NCBI RefSeq assembly: GCF_030817475.1
Contig: NZ_JAUSZJ010000002.1
Location: 4,726,626 to 4,790,625 of the forward strand
Origin: Streptomyces sp. V2I9
Lineage (GTDB): Bacteria > Actinomycetota > Actinomycetes > Streptomycetales > Streptomycetaceae
Direction: 5' to 3'
Length of the DNA: 64,000 bases
The translations under genes were made by a program, and so were the position numbers. Shown here in pieces: positions 51,828 to 60,871 of this stretch (the stretch's first letter is position 1; every line of letters begins with the position of its first letter). The notes beneath the pieces are model-generated. The model was not told where the DNA came from, searched no databases, and was given only the letters and a program-made list of their open reading frames with translations.

Positions 51828-53303
51828 GTGCCCTCCATGAACGACCTCGTCCGCCAGCACACCGCCCTGAGCGACACCGACCTCGAATGGCTCCACCTGC
51901 TGGTCTCGGAGTGGCAGCTGCTCTCCGACCTCTCCTTCGCCGACCTCGTGCTCTGGGTCCCGACCCGCGACGGCACGCGGTACGTCTCCGTCGCCCAGAT
52001 GCGCCCCAACACCGGGCCCACGTCCTACCAGGACGACATGGTCGGCCACCTCGTGCCGCGCGGCCGCCGCCCGTTGCTGGACGCGGCCCTGGACGAGGGC
52101 CGGATCGTGCGCGAGGGCGACCCCGAGTGGCGCGAGGAGGTGCCCGTACGGGTCGAGTCCATCCCCGTACGCCGTGACGGCCGGGTGCTCGGCGTCATCG
52201 CCCGCAACACCAACCTGCTCACCGTGCGCACCCCGTCCCGGCTGGAGCTCACCTACCTCCAGTCCGCTTCCGACCTGGCCCAGATGATCGCCGCGGGGGC
52301 CTTCCCCTTTCCGGGTCAGCAGGTCGACATGGACGCCTCCCCGCGCGTGGGCGACGGCCTGATCCGGCTCGACGCCGACGGGATCGTCCAGTACGCCAGC
52401 CCCAACGGCCTCTCCGCCTACCACCGTCTCGGCCTCGCCTCCGACCTGGTAGGCCACCACCTCGGCACCACCACCGCCGAACTGGCCCCGTCCCGCGGGC
52501 CGGTGGACGAGGCCCTGGTCAAGGTGGCCAGCGGTTACGCGCCCCGCGAGTTCGAGGTGGAGTGCGCGGGCGGAGTGATCCAGCTGCGGGCCATCCCGCT
52601 CAAGCCCAAGGGCGTCCGTATCGGCTCCCTCGTCCTGCTCCGGGACGTCACCGAACTGCGCCGCCGCGAACGCGAGTTGATCACCAAGGACGCCACCATC
52701 CGGGAGATCCACCACCGGGTGAAGAACAACCTCCAGACGGTGGCGGCCCTGTTGCGGCTCCAGGCCCGCCGGATGGACTCCGAGCAGGGCCGCGAGGCGC
52801 TCAACGAGGCGGTCCGGCGCGTCGGTTCGATCGCCATCGTCCATGAGACGCTGTCCCAGAACCTGGACGAGCGGGTCGAGTTCGACGAGATCGCCGACCG
52901 GGTCATCGCCATGGTGTCGGAGATCTCGCCGGGCAAGGTGACCTGCCGGCGCACCGGACGCTTCGGCATCCTCGACGCCGAAGTCGCCACCCCGCTCTCC
53001 ATGGTGCTGACCGAAGTCCTGCAGAACGCCCTGGAGCACGCCTTCGCCGTGGCCGACCGCGGCACGGTCGAGGTCTCCGCCGTGCGGGGAGGGTCGCCCG
53101 CCGAGGGCCGGCTGCTGATCACCGTCACCGACGACGGGCGCGGTCTGCCCGAGGGGTTCGACCCGCAGCAGGCGGGCAACCTCGGCCTCCAGATCGTACG
53201 GACGCTGGTGGAGGGGGAGTTGGGCGGCACGTTCGGCATGGTGCCGGCCCCCGGGCGCGGCACCCAGGTGGTGCTGGACCTCCCGGTCCGCGCCGACAAG
53301 TAG
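51828..53303 (+). CDS. PdtaS-like sensor histidine kinase (HisKA_2 type)
   Basis: 491 residues, soluble. Order: an N-terminal GAF-like sensor (to about 160), a PAS domain (about 180-290, DGLIRLDADGIVQYASPNGL), a HisKA_2 dimerisation domain with phospho-accepting His in IREIHHRVKNNLQTVAALLRLQAR, then an ATPase domain (LTEVLQNALEHAF, TVTDDGRGLPEGF, NLGLQIVRTLV). This architecture partners with ANTAR-type RNA-binding regulators (PdtaR), none of which is nearby. GTG 51828 is chosen: a TACGCT -10 (51816-51821) 6 nt upstream predicts a leaderless mRNA; ATG 51837 has no ribosome site either. A dre-like site is upstream. Confidence 0.9.
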   Translation: MPSMNDLVRQHTALSDTDLEWLHLLVSEWQLLSDLSFADLVLWVPTRDGTRYVSVAQMRPNTGPTSYQDDMVGHLVPRGRRPLLDAALDEGRIVREGDPEWREEVPVRVESIPVRRDGRVLGVIARNTNLLTVRTPSRLELTYLQSASDLAQMIAAGAFPFPGQQVDMDASPRVGDGLIRLDADGIVQYASPNGLSAYHRLGLASDLVGHHLGTTTAELAPSRGPVDEALVKVASGYAPREFEVECAGGVIQLRAIPLKPKGVRIGSLVLLRDVTELRRRERELITKDATIREIHHRVKNNLQTVAALLRLQARRMDSEQGREALNEAVRRVGSIAIVHETLSQNLDERVEFDEIADRVIAMVSEISPGKVTCRRTGRFGILDAEVATPLSMVLTEVLQNALEHAFAVADRGTVEVSAVRGGSPAEGRLLITVTDDGRGLPEGFDPQQAGNLGLQIVRTLVEGELGGTFGMVPAPGRGTQVVLDLPVRADK

Positions 53304-53348
53304 CGCACCTGCCGGTGGCGCCCCACGGAACGGGGGCGCACACAGCGA

Positions 53349-53384
53349 AGCGGGCCCGGACCGTGGTGACGGTCCGGGCCCGCT
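53349..53384. terminator. terminator between the histidine kinase and wblE
   Basis: 16-bp perfect stem AGCGGGCCCGGACCGT (53349-53364) with 53369-53384, 4-nt loop, in the convergent gap. Confidence 0.9.
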
Positions 53385-53497
53385 CCGTGATGCTCACGTT
53401 GCGATGCGCTCCGGGGTACTGCGCGCTGCGACTCGAAGGCGGGGCTGTGCGTACGCTCTGTACGCGCCGCCGGGCTGAGGCTTGGTGCGGTCCTCGC

Positions 53498-53755
53498 TCA
53501 GGCGCTTGCGTTGCGCGCCCGGTTGCGAGCGGCGCGGCGCTTCATCGCGCGGCGCTCGTCCTCGCTGAGGCCACCCCAGACGCCGGAGTCCTGGCCGGAC
53601 TCGAGCGCCCACTGCAGGCACTGCTCCATGACGGGGCAGCGGCGGCAGACAGCCTTGGCTTCCTCGATCTGCAGCAGCGCGGGACCGGTGTTGCCGATGG
53701 GGAAGAACAGCTCGGGGTCTTCCTCACGACAAACGGCGTTGTGACGCCAGTCCAT
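53498..53755 (-). CDS. wblE: WhiB-family iron-sulfur protein WblE
   Basis: 85 residues, the length of WblE/WhiB1. Four Cys ligands for a [4Fe-4S] cluster: NAVCREED (Cys 9), then AVCRRCPVMEQC (Cys 37, 40, 46). The conserved turn GVWGGLSEDERR and a basic C-terminal tail (MKRRAARNRARNA) for DNA binding follow. It is redox/NO-sensitive and interacts with the principal sigma factor. A 321-bp upstream region without a conventional gene suggests a long leader or complex control. Confidence 0.95.
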   Translation of the reverse strand: MDWRHNAVCREEDPELFFPIGNTGPALLQIEEAKAVCRRCPVMEQCLQWALESGQDSGVWGGLSEDERRAMKRRAARNRARNASA

Positions 53756-54076
53756 GGCTGCTACCTCTCCTTGGTATTACACGTTTGTTGCTTGTGAATG
53801 TGAACGCTTTCACGAATCCCCCCGTGGATGACGGGCCGACCCCCAGGAAGACTGGGTGTGGTCTCGTGATGGTGAGGAGGGGTTCTGGCTCTCAGTGGAG
53901 GCCGATGTTGCGGGCCGTCCCGATCGCCATGTAGAGATTCGCAAACCTCGGCGGCGGATACAACCCCTTCTGGAAAGTTTTTTTTGATTCCTCGGTGTCG
54001 ACTAGGTCACAGGCGCACTTCTTAGGGGTGGGACCCTGGCCAAACGTTCGAGTTAAAGGACTTTCGCCCCTTCCAC
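53756..54076 (-). other. long upstream region of wblE with AT-rich tract and 12-codon frame
   Basis: This 321-bp gap is unusual for the region. On the minus strand it contains an A8 tract (plus 53978-53985), then TTGTAT, a purine-rich CCGCCGCCGAGG and ATGGCGATCGGGACGGCC, the start of a 12-codon open frame (MAIGTARNIGLH). A 62-codon frame (54080-53892) ends at the same stop but has poor codon bias. Near the wblE start an AAGGAGAGG ribosome site is present. Possibly promoter plus regulatory leader. Confidence 0.4.
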
Positions 54077-55045
54077 TCACACAATCACACGCAGTGCACG
54101 GCGTACGCCTGTGAACGTCACGCTCGTACGCAGTCCCAGGTGGTCGCCGTCCATCTGGAAGGGCAGTGGGACCTTTGAATGCAAGGTGAAGTCCGTGAGG
54201 TCATGACGTGAAACGGCGTGCTTCCCGCGGGGGCCCCGCTCGGGGCTCGACGTGAGCAGCTGGGTGCCGTAGCGGGCCACCGCCGGGGTGGACAGGCGCT
54301 TCAGTCCGAGCACGTCCAGGGCGGTGTCGAAGGACGCCTTCGGTGAGGCGTAGACCGGACGATTGCCCAGGTAGGTCCAGGGTGCGGTGTTGCAGACTAT
54401 GGAGAGCGCGAGGTCGGTCACGGGCTCCCTGCCGGGCTGCTCCAGCGTGATCGTCCCGTGTCTGCGGTGAGCCTCGTTCAGGAACTGCCGCACCACCTGG
54501 CGCACGTACAGGGCGTGTGTCGAACGCTTTCCCGTCTCGCGTTTCTGTTCGACCCGGCCGACGACTCCGGCGTCGAATCCGAGACCGGCGCAGAAAGTGA
54601 ACCAGCGTTCGGGTACGGCCTCGTCCTCGGTTCCCGGAGTTCCGGCCGCCAGGCCGAGACCGACCGTGCGTTCGGTCCGGTTCTCCAGGGCGTCGAGAAT
54701 CGCGCCGGTCGCCTCCACCGCGTCGTTCGGCAGCCCCAGGGCCCGCGCGAACACATTGGTGGACCCGCCCGGCACCACGGCGAGCTTCGGCAGGCCCTCC
54801 GGATCGGGGCCCCGGTGCAGCAGCCCGTTCACGACCTCGTTCACCGTGCCGTCGCCGCCCAGGGCGACCACCAGGTCGATGTCGTCGCTGTCCGCGGCCC
54901 GCCGGCCCAGGTCCCGTGCGTGGCCCCGGTACTCCGTGGTCACCGCCTCCAGCTTCATCTCGCTGGCCAGCGCGTGGATGAGCACATCGCGGGTGCGGGC
55001 ACTGGTGGTGGTGGCAGCTGGGTTGACCACGAGGAGTGCGCGCAT
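54077..55045 (-). CDS. diacylglycerol/lipid kinase-family protein (DAGK catalytic domain)
   Basis: 322 residues. DAGK-type ATP site: LLVVNPAATTTSARTRD at the start, LVVALGGDGTVNEVVNGLL (GGDGT motif, about 63-68) and VVPGGSTNVFARALGLP (about 93). Likely phosphorylates diacylglycerol or a related lipid at the membrane. A -10-like TAGGCT (minus, 55053-55058) 7 nt before the ATG and no Shine-Dalgarno point to a leaderless mRNA. The frame extends 6 codons further without better signals. Upstream neighbour of wblE on the same strand. Confidence 0.92.
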   Translation of the reverse strand: MRALLVVNPAATTTSARTRDVLIHALASEMKLEAVTTEYRGHARDLGRRAADSDDIDLVVALGGDGTVNEVVNGLLHRGPDPEGLPKLAVVPGGSTNVFARALGLPNDAVEATGAILDALENRTERTVGLGLAAGTPGTEDEAVPERWFTFCAGLGFDAGVVGRVEQKRETGKRSTHALYVRQVVRQFLNEAHRRHGTITLEQPGREPVTDLALSIVCNTAPWTYLGNRPVYASPKASFDTALDVLGLKRLSTPAVARYGTQLLTSSPERGPRGKHAVSRHDLTDFTLHSKVPLPFQMDGDHLGLRTSVTFTGVRRALRVIV

Positions 55046-55207
55046 GACCGCCAGCCTACCCACCGGGCGGTTCGTGCCGAAGTCACGGTTCGCAGCGCCC
55101 CTGAGTGGTCACACAGGGTGATGGTCTGCCCGGTGGTCGCCGGACGGGTGTGCGTCCCGCCCACCCCGGCTTCACTTCCGGGCCCCGAAGATGCCAACCT
55201 GAAGGGC

Positions 55208-55657
55208 GTGAGCACTCAAGCGACCCCGTCCAGCCCGGCGCCCTCCGCTGCGGAGCGGCCGACCCGGATCACGGCCCTCGCGGGCATCAACGCCCTCGAA
55301 GGCGTGGCGCTCGCACTCGGCGGCCTCTACCTGCTGGTCATGGGGCTGCTCGGGAAGCTGGAGAGCACGCAGCAGGCGGAGACGGTCGGGATCACCCTGG
55401 TCGCCCTCGGCGCGATCCCGCTGATCGCCGCCCGCGGACTGCTGCTGCTGCGCGGCTGGAGCCGGGGGCCCGCACTGATCACCCAGATCATGGCCCTGCC
55501 GGTGGCCTGGACGCTGCTGCGGTCGCAGGGCGCGCTGATCCCCCTCGGCATCGTGGTCGCCGTGGTCGCCGTCACCGGCCTCGTGCTCGCGCTGAACCCG
55601 GCGACCACCCGTGACCTGGGCATCCGCCGGGGGTCGAGCACGACCCCCGACGCCTGA
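55208..55657 (+). CDS. small four-helix membrane protein
   Basis: 149 residues from GTG 55208 (VSTQATPSSP): a short Ser/Pro/Ala-rich head, then four hydrophobic helices (EGVALALGGLYLLVMGLLG, GITLVALGAIPLIAARGLLL, ALITQIMALPVAWTLL, IPLGIVVAVVAVTGLVLAL) and a short basic tail. Conserved among Streptomyces as an integral membrane protein; no functional motif. No Shine-Dalgarno at a sensible distance, so the start is uncertain and may be leaderless. It converges with sigH across 12 bp. Confidence 0.75.
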   Translation: MSTQATPSSPAPSAAERPTRITALAGINALEGVALALGGLYLLVMGLLGKLESTQQAETVGITLVALGAIPLIAARGLLLLRGWSRGPALITQIMALPVAWTLLRSQGALIPLGIVVAVVAVTGLVLALNPATTRDLGIRRGSSTTPDA

Positions 55658-55669
55658 CCCGTACGGCCC

Positions 55670-56626
55670 CTACTCCTCGACGAGCAGCCGCTCGCGCAGT
55701 TGCGCGAGCGTGCGGGCCAGCAGCCGCGAGACGTGCATCTGCGAGATGCCGACCTCCTGCGCGATCTGTGACTGCGTCATGTTCCCGAAGAAGCGCAGCA
55801 GCAGGATGCGCTTCTCGCGCGGCGGCAGGTCCTCCAGGAGCGGCTTGAGCGACTCCCGGTACTCCACGCCCTCCAGCGCCTCGTCCTCCGAGCCCAGCGT
55901 GTCCGCGACCGCCGGCGACTCGTCGTCCGTGTCCGGCACGTCCAGCGAGAGCGTGCTGTACGCGTTGGCCGACTCCAGGCCCTCCAGCACCTCCTCCTCG
56001 GAGATGCCGAGCCGCTCGGCCAGCTCGTGCACCGTGGGCGAGCGCCCGTGCTGCTGGGAGAGCTCCGCGGTGGCGGTGGTCAGCGACAGCCGTAGCTCCT
56101 GGAGGCGGCGCGGCACCCGTACCGCCCAGCCCTTGTCCCGGAAGTGGCGCTTGATCTCCCCGACCACCGTGGGGGTGGCGTACGTGGAGAACTCCACGCC
56201 CCGGTCCGGATCGAACCGGTCCACGGACTTGATCAGCCCGATCGTGGCGACCTGGGTCAGATCGTCCAGCGGCTCGCCCCGGTTGCGGAAGCGGCGGGCC
56301 AGGTGCTCCACCAGCGGCAGATGCATGCGCACCAGCCGGTTCCGCAGCTCGGCCTTCTCCGCCGAACCGTCCGGCAGCGCCCGCAGCTCGTAGAACAGGG
56401 CGCGCGCCCCGCTGCGGTCGTGGGGATCGTGGTGCCCGTGCTCGCTCATCTGGCCCGCCCGCTCTGCCTGCGCCTGCTCCTCCGCCGCGACGTCGGGGCG
56501 CTCGGGCCCCTCCGCTCCGTCCTCCGGATGCGGCCGGGCCTGCTGCTCCGGAATGCCCGCCGGCCGCACCGCCCCGGACCGGAAAGTCTCGTCCCGCACA
56601 GGACCGTCCCCGTTTCCGTCGCTCAC
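55670..56626 (-). CDS. sigH: SigB/SigF-family stress sigma factor SigH
   Basis: 318 residues. Group 3 sigma: region 2 around EHLARRFRNRGEPLDDLTQVATIGLIKSVDRFDPDRG, region 3 (SPTVHELAERLGISEEEV), region 4 (PREKRILLLRFFGNMTQSQIAQEVGISQMHVSRLLARTLAQL). A ~100-residue Glu/Pro/Gln-rich N-terminal extension precedes the core, as in SigH, whose several translation forms differ there; MSEHGHHD is a plausible internal start. GTG 56626 overlaps the stop of the anti-sigma gene (GTGA). Osmotic and developmental stress role by homology. Confidence 0.93.
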   Translation of the reverse strand: MSDGNGDGPVRDETFRSGAVRPAGIPEQQARPHPEDGAEGPERPDVAAEEQAQAERAGQMSEHGHHDPHDRSGARALFYELRALPDGSAEKAELRNRLVRMHLPLVEHLARRFRNRGEPLDDLTQVATIGLIKSVDRFDPDRGVEFSTYATPTVVGEIKRHFRDKGWAVRVPRRLQELRLSLTTATAELSQQHGRSPTVHELAERLGISEEEVLEGLESANAYSTLSLDVPDTDDESPAVADTLGSEDEALEGVEYRESLKPLLEDLPPREKRILLLRFFGNMTQSQIAQEVGISQMHVSRLLARTLAQLRERLLVEE

Positions 56627-57036
56627 GCCGGCCCGGGGCCCGCGCCGCGCTGTTTGTAGAGGCTGATGCTGACCGTACGGTCGTCCGCGACCGTGGAATC
56701 GACCTTGCCCGCCAGTGCGGAGAGCACCGTCCAGGCGAAGGTGTCGCGCTCGGGCGCCCGGCCGTCCGTGGTGGGCGCCGACACCGTCACTTCGAGCGAG
56801 TCGTCGACCAGGCGGAAGACGCAGCTGAGGACCGAGCCGGGCACGGCCTGCTGGAGCAGGATCGCGCAGGCCTCGTCGACCGCGATGCGGAGATCCTCGA
56901 TCTCGTCGAGAGTGAAGTCCAAACGCGCTGCGAGACCGGCCGTGGCCGTTCGCAGCACCGACAGGTAGGCACCCGCAGCGGGCAGCCGGACTTCCACGAA
57001 GTCCTGACTCCCGGGCTCGCCTGCGATCTGGGACAC
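56623..57036 (-). CDS. ushX: anti-sigma factor UshX (RsbW-like kinase)
   Basis: 137 residues with a HATPase_c fold of the RsbW/SpoIIAB type: FTLDEIEDLRIAVDEACAILLQQA (N-box helix with catalytic Glu) and the GHKL loop region DDSLEVTVSAPTT. It binds SigH and, in such systems, is countered by anti-anti-sigma factors, none of which is adjacent. GTG 57036 (VSQIAGEPG) has GGAGG 5 nt upstream; the frame can be extended to TTG 57048 but without a ribosome site. Also known as PrsH/RshA in S. coelicolor. Confidence 0.92.
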   Translation of the reverse strand: MSQIAGEPGSQDFVEVRLPAAGAYLSVLRTATAGLAARLDFTLDEIEDLRIAVDEACAILLQQAVPGSVLSCVFRLVDDSLEVTVSAPTTDGRAPERDTFAWTVLSALAGKVDSTVADDRTVSISLYKQRGAGPGPA

Positions 57037-57266
57037 CCTCACCTCCAAGGTGGCACAAACTCTTTCGAGGTTCCGGGAAGGGTGCCCGGAGCCATGCGGT
57101 CCGTCGACGGTTCTTGGCCCGGCGACGTTATCGGATCCATGATGCCGTGTCGTACGGACCCCACACCCCGCCCGTCACTCATGGTAAGCCCATGCGTACG
57201 GACAGTGGCTAGGGGTCTGCGGCGGCCAATTGCGAAGAACCAGCGCCGCATTGACGTACCCGGGCG

Positions 57267-57527
57267 TCAGACGATCGAACCGTCCTCGAAGCACCAGCGC
57301 CAGTTCTCGCCCGGTTCGAAGCTCCGCATCACGGGGTGTCCGGTCGCCCGGAAGTGTCCGGTGGCGTGCCGCAGCGGCGACGAATCGCAGCAGCCGACGT
57401 GCCCGCAGGTCAGACAGAGCCGCAGTTGCACGGGGTGGGTGCCGGCCTCCAGGCACTCGGGACACGTCGCGCCGAGCGGCACGGGCTCGGGGCGTGGCAG
57501 TTCCGCTGTATGCGCACACTCGCTCAT
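57267..57527 (-). CDS. UBP-type zinc finger protein
   Basis: 86 residues, essentially one ZnF-UBP domain: ECAHTAEL, CPECLEAGTHPVQLRLCLTCGHVGCCDSS, and RHATGHFRATGHPVM supply the Cys/His zinc ligands; the C-terminal WRWCFEDG completes the fold. In eukaryotes this domain reads ubiquitin C-termini; its partner in bacteria without ubiquitin is unknown. It lies upstream of ushX-sigH on the same strand with a 230-bp gap, and only 35 bp from the divergent antiporter gene. Confidence 0.88.
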   Translation of the reverse strand: MSECAHTAELPRPEPVPLGATCPECLEAGTHPVQLRLCLTCGHVGCCDSSPLRHATGHFRATGHPVMRSFEPGENWRWCFEDGSIV

Positions 57528-57562
57528 GATGGGCAGGTTACGACGGAACCGAGGATGGTGTG

Positions 57563-59165
57563 ATGGACGCGCTGCCGCTGATCGCCCTGGTCGCGGTCAG
57601 CGCGGCGGTGGCCGGGGCCGCCCGCCGCACGCCCGTGCCCGCTCCGCTCGTGCTGGTCGCCGCAGGGCTGGTGGCCGGCTGTCTGCCGGGCGTTCCGACG
57701 TACCACCTGGACGCCCACGTCGTGCTCCCGCTGCTGCTCCCGCCGCTCCTCTACACGGCGGCCGTCGACAGCTCCTACCTGGACCTGCGGGCCAACATCC
57801 GGCCGGTCGCCCTGCTCTCCGTGGGCTACACCCTCTTCGCCACCGTGGCCGTCGGCTGGCTGGCGTACCGGGCGATCCCCCCAGCTGCCGCTGACCGCCG
57901 CGCTCGTCCTCGGCGCGGTCGTCGCCCCGCCCGACGCCGTGACGGCCGCCGCCATCGCCCGCCGGGTGGGGCTGCCCGCGCGGGTGACCACGATCCTCCA
58001 GGGCGAGTCCCTGGTGAACGACGCCACCGCGATCACCGCCTTCAAGGTGGCGCTGGCCGCCGCCGTGGGGGAGGGGATGAGCTGGGGCGAGGGCATCGGC
58101 GAGTTCCTGCTCGCCGCGATCGGCGGGGTCGGCGTCGGACTCCTGCTGATGGTGCCGCTGCACTGGCTGCGCACCCGCCTCAAGGAAGCGCTCCTCCAGA
58201 ACACGCTCTCCCTGCTGATCCCCTTCGTGGCGTACGCGGCCGCCGAACGGGTGCACGCCTCCGGCGTCCTCGCCGTGGTCGTCGTCGCCCTCTACCTGGG
58301 CCACCGCTCCTGGCAGGTCGACTTCGCCACCCGGCTCCAGGAAGCGGCCGTGTGGAAGATGGTGGCCTTCATCCTGGAGTCCGCGGTCTTCGCCCTGATC
58401 GGACTGCAACTGCCCTTCGTCCTCAAGGAGCTCGGCCCGGTCGGCTTGGGGGAGGCACTCGGGTACGCGGCCGTCGTCCTCCTGGCCGTCGTCGTGGTCC
58501 GCTTCGTCTGGGTCTACCCGGCCACCTACCTGCCCCGGTGGCTCTCGCGGCGCGTACGGGAACGCGAACCGGCCATCGACCGGACCGCGCCGCTCATCGT
58601 GGGCTGGGCCGGGATGCGCGGGGTCGTCTCGCTCGCCGTCGCCTTCTCCATCCCGCTGCTCACGCACGACGGCGCGCCGTTCCCCGCCCGCAACCTGGTG
58701 CTGTTCCTCACCTTCACCACCGTCATCGGCACCCTGGTGGTCCAGGGCCTGACCCTCCCCGTCCTCGTCCGCGCCCTGAAGATCCCCGGACCCGACGCCC
58801 GGACCGTCACGCTCATCGAGGCGCAGGCCCAGAACGACGCGTCCGAGGCGGCCGAGGCCCGGCTGCGGGAACTGCTCGACGACCCGCGCAACAGCCTCCC
58901 GCCACCCCTGGCGGACCGGCTGCGCAGCGTGCTGGAGCGTCGCCGCAACTCCGTGTGGGAGCGCCTCGGCGCCGCCGACCCGGTCACCGGCGAGTCGGCG
59001 GACGACACCTACCGGCGGCTGGCGCGGGAGATGATCGGGGCCGAGCGCGAGGTCTTCGTCCGGCTCCGCGACGAGCGGCGGATCGACGACGAGATGCTGC
59101 GGACGCTGCTGCGCCGGCTGGATCTGGAGGAGGCGGCCGCCTACCGGGAGACGGACGGTTCCTGA
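57563..59165 (+). pseudogene. CPA1/NhaP Na+/H+ antiporter, interrupted by a +1 frameshift
   Basis: The first ~106 codons (57563-57881) and the rest (57882-59165) are in different frames. Removing one C from the six-C run at 57877-57882 joins them as AIPQLPLTAALVLGAVVAPPDA and gives a standard 533-residue antiporter with about 12 helices, the ND-containing ion site GESLVNDATAITAF and a cytoplasmic C-terminal helix domain. Both halves keep strong codon bias, so the lesion is recent or a homopolymer sequencing error. ATG 57563 has GAGG 8 nt upstream. The last codons lie inside a tandem repeat. Confidence 0.85.
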
Positions 59166-59276
59166 TTCGGCTGCCTACGGGGAGGCGGGCGGTCCTTCGA
59201 GCGGCCGCCTTCCGGGAGGCGGGCGGTTCCTGATGCGGTGGTCTACCGGGAGGCGGACGGTCCCCGATGCGGCCCG
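59141..59276. repeat. four imperfect ~34-bp tandem repeats across two convergent gene ends
   Basis: Units start at about 59141, 59174, 59209 and 59243 (core CTACCGGGAGGCGGACGGT). The first encodes the last residues and stop of the antiporter; the fourth contains the stop and last codons of the minus-strand deaminase. The two middle units fill the intergenic space. Confidence 0.75.
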
Positions 59277-60169
59277 TCCGGGGCGCCGGTGACCACGGCG
59301 GCCACGCGGGTGCCCGGCGCGAACGCCCCCTCCCCGGCCAACGCGGTCAGCGCGAACAGCAGCTTGGCGACGTAGACGCGCTCCACGGGCAGCCCGTGCC
59401 GGTCCTCGAAGTCCGCGGCGAAGGCGTCCAGCTCCGGGGTCGTACGGGCGTAGCCGCCGAAGGTGAAGTGCTCCTCCAGCGTCCAGTTCCCCGCCGGGGA
59501 GCCGAACGCCTCGCGCTGGAGCCGCGCCACCTCCCCCGCCAGGAAGCCGCCGCCGACCACCGGCACGCCCAGCGCCCGCTGTCCGGGGTCCAGACCCGCG
59601 GCGAGCCCGGCCAGGGTGCCACCCGTCCCGCAGGCCACCGCCGCCACGTCCACCGCACCGCTCAGCTCGCGCCCCAGCGCCGTACAGCCCTGTGCGGCCA
59701 GGGCGTTGCTGCCGCCCTCCGGGATCACCATGGCGTCCCCGAACAGGCTCAGCAGCCCCGTGAGGACCTCGGGGGAGCCCTTCGCCCGGTACGTCGTACG
59801 GTCCACGAAGTGCAGCCGCATCCCGTCGGCCGCGCACCGGGCCAGCGAGGGGTTGAGCGGACGGTGGGCCAGCTCGTCGCCGCGGACGACGCCGATCGTG
59901 GGGAAGCCCAGCAGCCGTCCGGCCGCCGCGGTGGCGCGGAGGTGGTTGGAGTACGCGCCGCCGAACGTGAGCACGGTCCGCCCGGCGGCCGCCTCCAGGT
60001 TGGGCGCGAGCTTGCGCCACTTGTTGCCGGGCAGGTCGGGGTGGATCAGGTCGTCCCGCTTGAGGAACAGCCGCACCCCGTGGCGCGCGAAGCGCTGGTC
60101 GTGGGCCTCCCGCAGGGGGGAGGGCACCCGTGGCCGCAGCAGGGCGTCGAGGCGGGGCCGGCAGGTCAT
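59243..60169 (-). CDS. ACC deaminase / D-cysteine desulfhydrase-family PLP enzyme
   Basis: 308 residues. Tryptophan-synthase-beta-like fold with the Schiff-base Lys in LPGNKWRKL (about 50), followed by LTFGGAYSNHLRATAAAG and a phosphate-binding GTGGTLAG. Substrates may be D-cysteine or ACC; the fine residues that separate them cannot be judged here. The C-terminal codons and stop lie in the tandem repeat, and the start lies where the decayed hmp gene ends, so both gene edges are rearrangement sites. No clear Shine-Dalgarno. Confidence 0.85.
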   Translation of the reverse strand: MTCRPRLDALLRPRVPSPLREAHDQRFARHGVRLFLKRDDLIHPDLPGNKWRKLAPNLEAAAGRTVLTFGGAYSNHLRATAAAGRLLGFPTIGVVRGDELAHRPLNPSLARCAADGMRLHFVDRTTYRAKGSPEVLTGLLSLFGDAMVIPEGGSNALAAQGCTALGRELSGAVDVAAVACGTGGTLAGLAAGLDPGQRALGVPVVGGGFLAGEVARLQREAFGSPAGNWTLEEHFTFGGYARTTPELDAFAADFEDRHGLPVERVYVAKLLFALTALAGEGAFAPGTRVAAVVTGAPDGPHRGPSASR

Positions 60170-60221
60170 CCGCCCATTGTCGCCCGCCCGCCGGGCCGGC
60201 GCCGTACCGGCGTCGGCCCAG

Positions 60222-60871
60222 GAGGAGGCCGGCCGGGGAGCGGTCGCCGTGCACGGCGGTGACCGGACCCTGGTGGCCCTCCTGCGCGAGGTGGTCCAGC
60301 ATCGCCACCACGGAGGTGCGGCCGATGCCCGCCGAGGCCAGCAGCAGGCGCGCGTCCAGGTCGTCGAGCACCAGGTCCCCGCAGGGGGCGGAGACGCGCA
60401 GCAGGTCGCCCGCGCGGGTGTGCTCGTGCAGGGGGCGGGGGACCTCGCCGTCCGGCGTCCCCTGCCCGCGCACCCGCTTCACGGCGATCGACCGCAGCCG
60501 GTCGGAGGGGGCGCCCACGATGCTGTACTGGCGTATCCGGCGGGCTCCGTCCGGGAGTTCCACCTGGACGGAGACGTACTGGCCGGGCCGGAAGGCGGGC
60601 GCGGGCGCGTCGTCGGCGGGACGCAGCACGAAGGCGGCGACGTCCTCGGTCTCCTCGACCCGGGCGGCCACCTCCCAGGTGCGCCACACGTCGCCGCGGT
60701 CACGCCCTGCTGGGCATGGAGCCGCGCCTCGATGGCGATGAGGGCGTGCGCCATCAGCCAGTAGACCTCGTCCCGGGCTGCGGCGACCTCGGGGGTGACG
60801 GCGTCGCCCAGGACCTCGGCGATGGCCGCGAACAGACGGGTGTGCACCACCTGGTGCTTGTTGTCGGTCCG
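60222..60871 (-). pseudogene. hmp: decayed flavohemoglobin (hmp) remnant
   Basis: A segment similar to the C-terminal part of the globin domain (RLFAAIAEVLGDAVTPEVA, WLMAHALIAIEARL) continues, after a frame change near 60691-60702, into the ferredoxin-reductase FAD domain (DVAAFVLRPADDAPAPAFRP, then RIRQYSI, the R-x-Y-S flavin motif) and stops early in the NADH domain at VHGDRSPAG. The heme-binding N-terminal part, including the proximal His, and the rest of the NADH domain are missing. The 5' part is fused in frame to nsrR. It cannot be a working nitric oxide dioxygenase. Confidence 0.85.

Noticed and set aside
53892..54080. 62-codon minus-strand frame before wblE as a protein gene
   Set aside because: Codon bias is unlike Streptomyces genes and it reads through the A8 tract; kept only as a possible 12-codon frame within a leader region.
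57039..57251. 70-codon minus-strand frame upstream of ushX
   Set aside because: No ribosome site, mixed codon bias and overlap with the ushX ribosome site; more likely promoter region.
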